A stretch of DNA of 64,000 bases from assembly GCA_947172415.1 (NCBI GenBank), contig OX359194.1, positions 2,542,001 through 2,606,000 of the forward strand, given 5' to 3'. The notes beneath the pieces were generated by a model. The model did no database searches and was not told where the DNA came from. It saw nothing but the letters and a program-made list of their open reading frames with translations. Positions 23,641-34,600 of the stretch are shown here, one piece after another. A program made the position numbers and the translations under genes. This DNA is from Chondrosia reniformis. Taxonomy: Eukaryota > Porifera > Demospongiae > Chondrillida > Chondrillidae. Within the stretch, counting starts at the first letter, position 1; the number at the start of each line of letters is the position of its first letter.

Positions 23641-24034
23641 ATTTGCAACACTTTTAACATTTTACATTCTTGTACGTATATAGTGCTGCAAACTTAGGGT
23701 AGCCTATATAGTTCGGATAATTAATTACGATTTAGAACTTGTATCTGCCTGTAATAGTGTATATGTTCGCATGTTAGCGCAAAAAAGGAGAAGAACCACT
23801 TTGATAACCTCGCAGAACATCGAAACACGTTTTGGCATTTAGAACGATATGACGATATGCAAATAGTCGATGCATCGAGTACAATAGGGCTGCCATGATT
23901 TTTTTGGCCAACCCTACTACTTAGATAGCTTCATGATAGTATTACATTTAAACTAAGTCAATAATTATCACCCTTTTGATAACCCATGCACAAAGGCTCT
24001 TTGTCATCAGGTTCTAAAACAGCTCAGAGCTGTG

Positions 24035-25537
24035 ATGGTGGTCTCCATATGTACAGTCACGCTAATGCTGCTAGCACTGTTTCAAGTTGGACTCCTTCAG
24101 GATTTGCAATGTAGCGTTTTAGACACCGATGTGTTGATCGTTGGAGCGGGTCTGGCTGGTATTCAGGCTGGTAGGAGGCTGTCCTTTAGACGTTTCGACG
24201 ACTTCATTATACTAGAGGGGCAGAACGACATCGGGGGACGCATAAAAAATGTTCCGTTTCACGGAGCATCGATTGAAGTGGGGGCTAACTGGATTCAAGG
24301 ATCTCGAGAAGATGGTGACGAAGGACATCGTAGGAGGAATCCAATCCTTCATTTGAGGGATCGCTTCGGACTTCGTGGTAACTTCACCGATTACGATGAT
24401 CTAACAATGTACGTCAGCAACGGCGAGATTCCGTCGGACGAGATAGTTGATGAGTATTTTGAGGAACTAGAAAGCATTGTAGAACATTTAGAAGAGAACC
24501 TAGCAGATAGCCCCTCGGCGAGACATCTCTCTATACGACAGGCACTTCAGAGACAGAATTGGCGTCCAATATTTGAAGAATATGTCCTTAACGGCACAGC
24601 AAAGTTTGATTTGGAAGCAATTAGATTGTTCGTTGAATGGTTGGAATTTGACTTTTGTTCCACAGAGAGCCCAATGGGTACTTCGCTTTTCTACACTCTT
24701 CCACTGAGGACATATACACACTATGGTGAAGACGATTTCTTCGTTGCAGATCCGGATGGCTACAACAAGATTGTTAAAGGAATAGCAAATATATATCTAA
24801 GGCCTGATTATAACTCAGATCCACGATTGCACTTGAATGAAGTAGTGACCACAATTGAACGGTCAGATTCCTGCGTATGCGCTTCTACTAATGTTGGTCG
24901 TTACTGTGCCAAGTACTTGATTTATACCGGCAGTCTTGGAACTTTGCAACAAAAAACTGTCAACTTTGAACCTGATTTACCAGTTGAAAAATGGAATGCC
25001 ATCAATTCATTCACAATGGCATTATACTTGAAGATATTTGTCTACTTTGACATAGCTGATGATGAGATATTTTGGGATAACACAGAATTTGTCGGAATTG
25101 CATCAACAGCTCGAGGCTATTATCCAGTATTTGAACCCTTTAACGCTGGAAACGGAAGATTCTACCCAAACAATACTAAGATATTACTCTTTACAGCAAC
25201 TGGTACAGAAGCTAAGCGTATATCACTCCAAGATCCAGTGGATACCATTGAAGAAATCTATGTGGTTCTTCAAGAAATTTATGGTGATAAAGCTAGAAAG
25301 CCTTCTGATATAATAATTCCAGATTGGTATAAAAATCCATTGTTTCATGGTGCTTTTACTGTCTGGCCTCCAACATCAACACTTGCAACTTTTAAAAGAT
25401 TGGGAAAGAATGAAGGCCGTGTCTATTTTGGTGGGGAACATACTGATAGCAAATATTATGGCTTTGTTCATGGTGCTTTTGAATCTGGGAAAAGAGTAGG
25501 CAAGCAGGTTGCTATGGCATTACAAAAAAACATGTAG
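24035..25537 (+). CDS. Secreted FAD-dependent polyamine/amine oxidase-like protein, copy C (500 aa)
   Basis: Third near-identical oxidase, with the same signal peptide as copy A and the same FAD motifs. It differs near the dinucleotide fold: the residue after CS in the CSELD stretch is Val instead of Glu, and a Phe is inserted in RRLSRRF (giving RRLSFRRF), making it one residue longer. The second change lies just after the first FAD helix, where the family usually tolerates little, so activity deserves a check. Otherwise it is open and intronless. It is convergent with the intact FERM-RING gene. Confidence 0.9.
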   Translation: MVVSICTVTLMLLALFQVGLLQDLQCSVLDTDVLIVGAGLAGIQAGRRLSFRRFDDFIILEGQNDIGGRIKNVPFHGASIEVGANWIQGSREDGDEGHRRRNPILHLRDRFGLRGNFTDYDDLTMYVSNGEIPSDEIVDEYFEELESIVEHLEENLADSPSARHLSIRQALQRQNWRPIFEEYVLNGTAKFDLEAIRLFVEWLEFDFCSTESPMGTSLFYTLPLRTYTHYGEDDFFVADPDGYNKIVKGIANIYLRPDYNSDPRLHLNEVVTTIERSDSCVCASTNVGRYCAKYLIYTGSLGTLQQKTVNFEPDLPVEKWNAINSFTMALYLKIFVYFDIADDEIFWDNTEFVGIASTARGYYPVFEPFNAGNGRFYPNNTKILLFTATGTEAKRISLQDPVDTIEEIYVVLQEIYGDKARKPSDIIIPDWYKNPLFHGAFTVWPPTSTLATFKRLGKNEGRVYFGGEHTDSKYYGFVHGAFESGKRVGKQVAMALQKNM

Positions 25538-26297
25538 AATCAAACAGTTCTGGACCCTCTATACCTGATGCTGATAATTTATGGCTATAACAATAATAGG
25601 TACTATACGTAATAATAGTAGACACATAGATTATAAATTCTCTAGATTGATTTAATAATCAAAATTTCTAAAACTCATTGAAAATGTTTCATACATGTCT
25701 GTGAATGCTGACACCAAGTTTAAGCTTCATAATTTTCCCATGCATTGAACGGAGTTACAGCACAAAATGTACTTGAAAAAGGACTGGTTTACAAATTTGA
25801 TGTAGAATTAATATAAAGTGATTCTATCATCAGATTTATCAGAACACAATTGCAAGTTAAAAAACACTTTTACATGCATGGGGCCCAGGCTACGGCCAAC
25901 TAGAAACACATAGAGACAGTCCAGAACACTGCTATTAGAAGGCATCTATTATTAAAGAAGTATAGACCTTTTTTACAGCACTTAAGAATGAATGTGGCTG
26001 GTTATAAATGTTGATATTGGATCCGAAACACTTAAATTCTAGATCTTCATGATACCAGAAAAGCATTATTTATACATATAATTTTGCAGCCCATGTCATC
26101 TATATATATATCAAAACTCAAGCTTGCAGTTCTCAGTAATAAATTCAATACATGTAGCATGCATGTGTATTATACAAACACAATAATTAATATAATTGTA
26201 TATACGTATATACATGCACAATAATAATTGTATATACGTATACGTATATTCAATTCCTGCTTATATATAGTTAATGCAGGGATATATAGTAATATTG

Positions 26298-29200
26298 TCA
26301 CTGAAACACTTCAACAGTATGGGTGATGACAGCTCGGCATACTGGACATTCAGTTAATTTTTCTGCACATTCTTGACAAGTGATGTAATGTCCACAGGGA
26401 CAGAAGGTGACATTGGTGAATCGGTCCATGCAGACCTTACAAATAAAATTTTCATTAATCTTTTCCACAAAGGGACGAACAACATTGAGTGATTCCTTAG
26501 TCAAGCCACTAATGTTTGTTTTCTTCTTATTCCCTTTAGTGTGACCCTTTCCATACCTTTTTACATAATATTTCTTTGCTGATTTGTTTTTACTGAGAAG
26601 GGATGACTTTTCTGTACCCTCATGGTCAAAGTTATTTGCACAGAATTCATCATATGTTTTTTCCACATCACTCAAGGATATTGATCTTTCAATGTCCCTG
26701 GTCTCTTTTCTTTTAAACAATGGATGGTCATAAGAACTTTCTGAAGAGGCTGATACAGAGCTGTCTGATGGGGTCTGTAATATAGAGGTGATAAAGTTCT
26801 CAACAGAGGGTGAAAAACACCTCCAGAGGGGTTGATGAGTTGATTTGGGAGTCTCTTGAGTATTCATTTCTGAAGTCACACTTGGCAGAGCCACTAGCTC
26901 CCCATCTAAGGTCGGCTGTCTAGCAATGATTTCGCCCTCATTATGTCCAGGTACATCAGTTTGTGACTGTATCTGAAACTGCTGCGATTGGGTACGATGG
27001 GGTCTATGTGACTGCCCACGGAAGTTCTCTAGTGAAAGTTCACTTGTAGGATTAGCATCTCCAGAGACATCATCTCTTGTGTGTGCTCGTGGGTGTAAAA
27101 CACGGTTCCTCCATCTACGCAGACTACTTTCCCTGAATTGTATTAGAGCAGTGAGGATTTGCATTTAATGCAATATACTTTCTATATAATTTGTAGCATC
27201 CATTTGGACTCATGTCATATGGGTCAACGTAGTATATAAAAATTGCCAAAAGAGGCATATTTTGAACATTTTTAATATGTGTATGAAGTCATAACACCAG
27301 CATACTAATTATACTTCTTACGGTGTAATAAAATAGGAGATGTAAACTGTATAATTCCTAAATAATCATCCTTAACTTGCCTTGGTCGCTGAAAGGCGGT
27401 CTCAATTTCAATCAATGATGGATGTACTTCTGTATGACCTGCACCATGATGTACAGGATTGGTAGGGTCTTCCCCATTCATACTGGCACCAACAGCTGGC
27501 TGACTCTGAACAGAAGAGCTGTCTGAATCAATTTCACTGGCAACACGCTCAACATGTCTTAGTGTCAAAGGCAGCTGGTGTAATTTCCTCCAGTGGTATT
27601 GGTAGGATTCAGCTTTGGTACGAAGCAGATCAAAGTGGTATCGCTTGTCCAGTGGTTTGTGAAAAATGGCCTAAAAATTGTTAAATTTTAAATTTCTTAT
27701 TACATATTGCTATATACATTTACCATATTGATTATATATACGTACGTACGTATATGGATGCATTTTACAACATGATACAGCTACTTTAGAGTAAAAGGCC
27801 TATAGGGAACTAAACCTTTGGATGAGGATACAGAGGTTTCTCCTCCTAATTCTCTTCTTCTCCACTGAGCCATATACGTATATATATCCAATGATTGGCT
27901 ATATACACCTACAGTAGATGTACCTAGTTTATGCATATGAATTCAAATTTTCCTTGTATATTTCTTTATGATAAATATATCAGGAACAAACAGGCCTTGC
28001 ACACTTGCATACATTTACTGACCCTCTTCATTTTCTTGTAAAGTGATTCACTATCGTAATGCTCCAACACTCTGTAGTCTACAGCTTTTTGTGTATAGAA
28101 AGTGTGGTCTTCTGTCATATACCTGAACATCTGATAGGCTTGCTTATGATTCATAGTCCTATATATACATACAATGCATATAGTGTATATATACGTATAC
28201 AAGTATTATATATATAAAGCATAAAAATACGCACATATAATATAGTATGCAATATGCAAATATACGTATACAAGTACATCAATATACGTATATATTATGC
28301 TGTTATGTAGTATGTAGTTAATATAACTAAAAAAAACTAACTACGTATATATTATCTAAACCCTTATCAGTTAATGTCACTATCATTCCATGGAACCTTG
28401 TATATATATGTTCCTGATTATTTCTGTACCAGGACAAGGATTATTAACAAACAGTTAAAGCATGCAATTCTCTGTACCAACCAAAATGATAAACTGCAGT
28501 CAATTAGCTCCAATCCTCCAGATTCACCAATCCTACTTGTTTTGAACTTTATTTTCCATTTTGAATTGCAGTAACTTGCTTCCATTAGCAGTTGATATGG
28601 AATCCTAATTATAAAGACATACAGGAAGGTACATTATACTGTACAGTGGTATACATACATGTACGTATATAGATGTATATAGTATATATATGTGTACAAC
28701 CATTATTTATATTTATTTGCAGTCTACATATACATACGTACGTACATAAATACAGTAAAAATATGTAGTAGCTAACTATATAGCTGCATGTGGTACACTG
28801 TTAATCTTACCTTTGTGGTAGCTCAATACCAGACAGATCTCTGATTCTCACAGATTTACCTCCAATTCCAATTTTGGCCAAGGTACCAGATGATGCTTTC
28901 ACATAAAAGGTTCTTACACCATAATCATCTAGAGCAGACACCTCCTTGAGAAACATAATCTTAGCATTTTCTTCACTGAGACCTGTGAACGAATGCAGTA
29001 GTATTGTACTTTAATAATGGCAGATGATATATACGTATATTGAGCATTAGTACGTACATAAATTCAATGAGTTTACTGGACATTTCAACCCAGAGGTTTT
29101 CATCAGTACTATGATGAGGAGAGTTACAGAGCCAGAGGAAGCGTAACAAGTTAGCAAGACAGGTTCTGTAAACTCACGTCATCATATTACTGATGAAGAC

Positions 29201-31274
29201 CACCAGGTCAAAACATACATATATCAAAATTTATGTTGCTGATATTCAATAAATCATATACGGATTACTTGTGGTTTCCTTATCAGCAGATATATATGGA
29301 AACTGTACCTATATTAATTTTCAAAGTACCTTTTAATTGCTTATGCTCTATGCCTATCCTCCTAGGGTAGCCATCTTTCCAATTAGCAAAGTATTCTGGA
29401 TATACAAGGGGAGCTGCTCCATGTCGGGGTGGTGCATCACCCATTTCACTCTGTGCCATGAGACTGCCAATAAGGCCTACTTTACCCTCTGGTACCCTGA
29501 TATCTCCATTTTTTAAATCTGCCTTCAACTGAAGGTAGAATAGATTCCTATAAAAGAAGATTGGAAACATATACGTATGTATACAAAGATACCAAGATAT
29601 GTGGCTATATAGCCACTGTTAACTGCATTATATGTGTACGGATTTAAAATTTTGTATAATTTGACCATGCTAATGATTCTACAGGTAGTATATGTAATTG
29701 ACTGTACTTGGTTGATTTCTGGATTAAGCTTTCTAATGGAACGTAAAATTTGACTTTCAAGTCAAACATATATGGCGGTTTTCTGCCGTTCATCTGTTTT
29801 CTTAAGGTGACCCTTCTATTGATCCATACTTCACCAAACTTTTCATGAATAACAATCCCAAAATAGTCAGTTTCCACAATTCCCATTATATCACAAACCT
29901 GCATATATAGAGCATAAATCATACATGTGTAGGGACATACAGGAGAAGAGAAAACTATCTTGAGTGTACTCTGTAACTAGTTACCAGAAGCACTCAAAAA
30001 TGAATTAACTGTTAAAAGTAGGGATGGCACTATAACAGTGATTGGCACATCTAGAAAAAGTAACGAAACAAGAAAGTGATCATGATCATATGGTAAGGCT
30101 AACATTGCAGAAGTGGCATACTGAAACTTAACTATACACATCACTTCTATGTTTGGGCGCATCATGGATATACTAGAAGTAGGGATCGATGCGCTTCAGT
30201 ATGCCACTTCTGCAATGTTAGCCTTACCACATGATCACTTTCTTGTTTCGTTTCTTTTTCTAGATGTGCCAATCACTGTTATAGTGCCATCCCTACTTTT
30301 AACTTCATTTTTGAATGTTTTTGTTTAACTTGTATTGCCCCTTTTTTCTTATTAACATTTGTTTTGAAAGTTTTCTTGGCGAAAACTCGAAATAAAGTAG
30401 CAGAATAGACAATAATAATCGAGAGCTCTAAATTAAAAAATGGCGTCCGAAAAGATCCCAAATTTGTCAAGTCAGTTTTCTAACGTTCTCTAACATTCAG
30501 TTTAGGATATTAAAGGGTCCATAATCGTTAAGAATATGACTGTATATAGTCCCTACAAAGTGACTAAGTAATTCGATCGCGGGGGGGGCGGCAGTACCAC
30601 AAATATCTCTAACTCGAGTTACTAAAAAATGGCGTTCGAAGAGGCCCTAAGCACCTTCAAAAGTAACACGCTTCGGATAGAGTGCGTTGTAATCTAAAGT
30701 AGCCTATTTCCTAGTTCGGAAACATTCATGACGATTTAGTACTTGCTTGTACCTGCGTAAGTTCGCATGTTAGCGCTAGCTCATTTGAAAAAAGACGAAG
30801 AAAAATGAGGAATTTCAGAATGTGGCCTATTTCGGTTTAACCACTTTGCGAAGGTTGTAGAGCATCGAAACATGTTTATGCATTTAGAAAAGCATGCCAA
30901 AACGACTGCAAACACTCGAATACAACCGAAAATCCTATCGCTGTTGATTTATGAGGTGGTAATACATTGGATGCCGTACTCTCTGATATAGGTAAACTTG
31001 TGTACATATTATGACTCCTGCATATTATATATAACAATAATAAAAGGCTCTTATATATACTGTCTATGTGTAATAGGTATATAGCTCATATAGTATATAG
31101 AAGCATACGTACTTTGTCGATACATTCCTGTCCTTTGGCATTTCGACTGATGTTAACTTGATAGACTCGCTGGTCTGGTAGTCGAACGAAGCAAGGAATT
31201 AAACTGTAGGGCAGCGTGGGCTTAAGCGAAGTCGGTGCTGTTGAAGGGTCGGGAAATGAGAGTGCAGTCGCCAT
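26298..31274 (-). CDS. MYLIP-like: MYLIP/IDOL-like FERM-RING E3 ubiquitin ligase, intact copy C (708 aa)
   Basis: Predicted E3 ligase with an N-terminal FERM domain and C-terminal RING. In vertebrates MYLIP/IDOL targets lipoprotein receptors and myosin regulatory light chain. Exons: 31113-31274, 29708-29898, 29330-29547, 28811-28982, 28482-28604, 28023-28158, 27381-27670, 26298-27132; all phases join. FERM F1 spans about residues 20-117 (VETDYFGIVIHEKFGEVWIN, then DLKVKFYVPLESLIQKSTK), F2 about 118-195 and F3 about 195-350 (EVSALDDYGVRTFYVK; YMTEDHTFY). The RING lies at about 660-700 (CKVC, CPCGH, CQEC, CPVC). A Ser-rich, then Lys-rich linker of about 220 residues makes it far longer than human MYLIP (445 aa). 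The intron after exon 7 uses a GC donor (AG|GCAAGT). Start ATG at 31274; other upstream exons are possible. Confidence 0.85.
29035..29260. repeat. Fold-back element with CTGATGA hairpin core (copy in FERM-RING C intron 3)
   Basis: Same element as 6205-6430. The + strand core is CTGATGAAGACCACCAGGTC followed by AAAAC. The - strand core has AACCTCTGGGTT between CTGATGA and GAAA. The stem bases change together (GACC/GGTC, AACC/GGTT). Confidence 0.55.
29995..30315. mobile_element. MITE M1, large palindromic copy in intron 1 of FERM-RING C
   Basis: Arms of about 140 bp. AGTAGGGATGGCACTATAAC and GTGATTGGCACATCTAGAAA at the left are mirrored by TTTCTAGATGTGCCAATCAC and GTTATAGTGCCATCCCTACT at the right. 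Homology between duplication copies A and C ends where this element begins. Confidence 0.75.
30320..30990. repeat. Dispersed non-coding repeat R2, longest copy
   Basis: Two related sub-blocks, each containing AAATGGCGTYCGAARAGG and CACCTTCA-type runs, then GCGAAGGTTGTAGAGCATCG, ACGACTGCAAACACTCGAAT and TTGATTTATGAGGTG. The latter match 54690-54820. It fills intron 1 of the FERM-RING gene. Confidence 0.6.
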
Positions 31275-31654
31275 TACCAAAAGATTTATAAAAAGTGTTC
31301 GTCGCTCAAGGAATTCTGAGACTCGAATGTTAATTTAAGTTCAAATTGTTACCTATATACCAATCACGATAACTTGTCCAACTACTTTGAATTTGAAATT
31401 AATATGGCCACAGAATTTAACGCAATATAACTATGCGAAGGCGTATTATTAAGGAATTCAGTTACGGGCATTCGAAGGGATTCTTGACACTTGACTGAAT
31501 ATCATTATGGCTTGCATGACAATTGTAAAAGTTAAAGATGTTTATTCGGCAATTGCTAAATAGACCTACGCATATAGACTAAATAACTACTTATTTTACA
31601 AAGCAATTAATTGAGAAAATAAAGAATTATTGTATAAGCATATAGTTGTAATTC

Positions 31655-34600
31655 TCAGTACTTTTTTGATTCCTGTTGCATAAGCTTTGCTCTGTGCTGC
31701 AACATCTCTGCCTCTCTTTGCTTCCCAGCCTTTGAGTACTGTTGAGCAAGCTTTGCCTCTTTGAGTGCAGTTGCTTCCAAAGCTTTTTTATAATTAGGTA
31801 CAAAGCTACGATCTTTCAATTTCTGTTGAATTGCGGCTGACTTCTTTCTAATGGCATCCTGGAGCTGTGGGTTTTTTGCTGCCTGTTGGTACTCGTACTT
31901 CAGAACTTCAAGACTAAGAGTCTCCTCAAGTTTGATTGGACCAGACAACGGAGTACTACTTTTCTGCTGTCCCTTTTCAGCTCCCGAGCTTGTCTCTAGT
32001 TTGGGTTTTGGCATGGCCACTTTAGACTTTTTAACAATCTGCTCAGAAAAGGATAACCACTGCACTTCCTTTTCCTCAACCTGTGCACCACCTAAAGGTT
32101 CCCTCAATCTAACTGCCACTTCTAGCTTAGCCTCCATCTGCTTCCGACCATCAAAAAAGTTCAAAACTTGGCTTACCTGTTGAATAAATGATAACAGTTA
32201 CAAACATCAATGTAAGAGGACAACCATGATATTATGTTTGCCATAGTATATTCATTTAGGTTAATAGAGTAAGGATTTCTTCTAACTGTGTCGAAATTAT
32301 TTTTTGAAAGGATCATCTTTCAACTTTTAGAGCGACTAAAGATGCAGTTTTGTTGTCTTTTCTGCACCTGCAGACCAGCATCAGTCACTGAAGAAGACCC
32401 TTGGGGTCAAAAGACAGCCAAGAAGAGACAAAAACTGCATCTTTAGATGCTCTAAAAGTTGAAAGATGATCCTTTCAAAAGATTCGTTAGGTTATTAGTT
32501 CATCTCAACAAAATGGATCATGCAGTGAAGGAAGAGAAACTTTTGACATAAGATGCAGACATTAATGGGATTAAGTACCTATGTATGTGACAAAACTGCA
32601 TAGAGTACCCACTGGTTCAAACTAAAAAGGCTTAATATGCATGTTCTCTTCTAAAAATCCTAGCCTGCCTCCTATAAACATACAATAGTTGTATACTCAG
32701 AAAAACTTGAAGGAACATGCAATAAAGTGTGGGACAAGTTGCACAGGTAGCCATTTTTCTTCATTGAATGATATGGATAGATAAAGCTCACTTCAGATTT
32801 AGTTTCCAAGTCTTCTGTTTTGAAAACTGCTGTGCCATAAGCACTATCCTTCCATAATGCCTTATGGAGCCAAAGGGTCAATTTGATACCATTCCGGCTA
32901 AGAGCTCGACCCAGAGAACGTTTTTGCTTACGGTCAATATCAAACAAGTGAGAACTCTCCAAAAGAGGATTTACCTAAAATAGGAAAAACAAGAATATGT
33001 ACAAGGGTAAAGTTGAGTTGCCCCATTTCACAAGCTTGATTGCAACAAGTTTTGGTCATAACTTATAGATCTATAGATGCCCTTGCATCTTACAACAGTA
33101 ACATTGTTAGAATTTCTGGAAACTACTTCAGTAATCTAATACACCCTTTTCTTACATGCTACATCTACTTTAGAGTAAAGGTCTATTGGGAACTAAACCT
33201 AGTGAGAGCTTTGGAAGAGGATACTAAAGTTTTCTTTTTTTCTACTTCTCTTTTTCTCAACTTGGCCAGACAGCTGTTTCTGGGAATTCAACCCTTCAAC
33301 ATTGATCCTGGGAATCTTTGTTTTCTTCTTGGTCTTTTGTGAATCCTTGCATGTGCATGTCTTTCAGAAGCTACGTACATCTATTTTCCCCCTCTAGTAA
33401 TCACTTAAATGTCAATCAATCATTATCAACTGAGATTATATACTCATTAAACTAATATATAAATCTCTGCAACAATGGCCTCCATAATAATGATACCTCT
33501 TACCTCATCCTTTACTTTCTTTGTCTGCTGTTTAGGAGTTGCATCACTGGGCCATGGGAACTCTACCTCAACATACAATGACTGTCCCTGTGGTACATCT
33601 AACAGTTTAATTACCTCAACTTCACACTGATTTGAGCTCAGTCTAGGCAGGGAGTGGAGAAGACTGATAGTGCGAGTCTCAATGGTGAACTTGGGAGGAG
33701 CCAGACCACGACTTTTGATGCCTTTAACTGTTAGCAGTTCCTGTTTGACTTCTTCTTCCATGTTCCTAAATCTGGATGCACCTTGCCTGTTACCAGATTT
33801 CTCATAAATCTAAAATGACAATAACAAAATAAATATTGATTAATTAAGCAGTAGAGTTGATCTAACTATCATTTTAACTACTAGATCAAACTGTCATGAT
33901 CAAGTGCCTCCGAATCTATCAGTTTCTGCAGATGCTCCATTATATTATAGGACTCTAGGAGATTAGATCAAAATATGATCTGCCTTCAAAACTACTATAA
34001 CAAATTACACCGACTAAAATGGGCTACATACGTAGCTACCTGTATAGTGATGTATTCCCTATATATTTACCTTAAATTATACATACTAAGAATGTTATAA
34101 ATTCAATGATGATTATCAAGATTAACTGCCAGTATCACAATGTGACCACAAGAAGTAACTGTGGAGTGTTTGTGCGTGAAGTTTTACACTCACTACAGCA
34201 TTTGTTTCACAGAGTTCAATTTGTTTAGTGAGTTGTTCCTCGATCAGGTCAAAGGTGCTATCATCTCCCTCGGAGGCTTTGGATGGTTTGTAAGTTTTCA
34301 ATGAATCAGATGGACCAGAAGCCTCTGTGGGTCCCAGGGATGGTGGTATTGTACTCTCGTCGATGGGTAGGCCATTTTGTGCAATCTCAATCATTCCTTT
34401 GAGATCCTTCACATACTTTAGCAATCTGAGAGCCTCCTCTCTGGAGCCACTATCCCTCTGAGCCAGGGCTGCAGACTTGTATTCCTGGTACCTAGAGTTC
34501 AGGAGTGCCAACTGCTGGGCATTTCTACTTGGTCCTGCATTTGGCTGGAATGGATAATATTCAATAACATAATTTGGGAAATTTTCGTTCTCGTTCATTT

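Noticed and set aside
1202..31274. Oxidase and FERM-RING ligase as one functional module
   Set aside because: They are convergent and co-duplicated, but two of three ligases are broken while all oxidases are open. Linkage by position alone is more likely.
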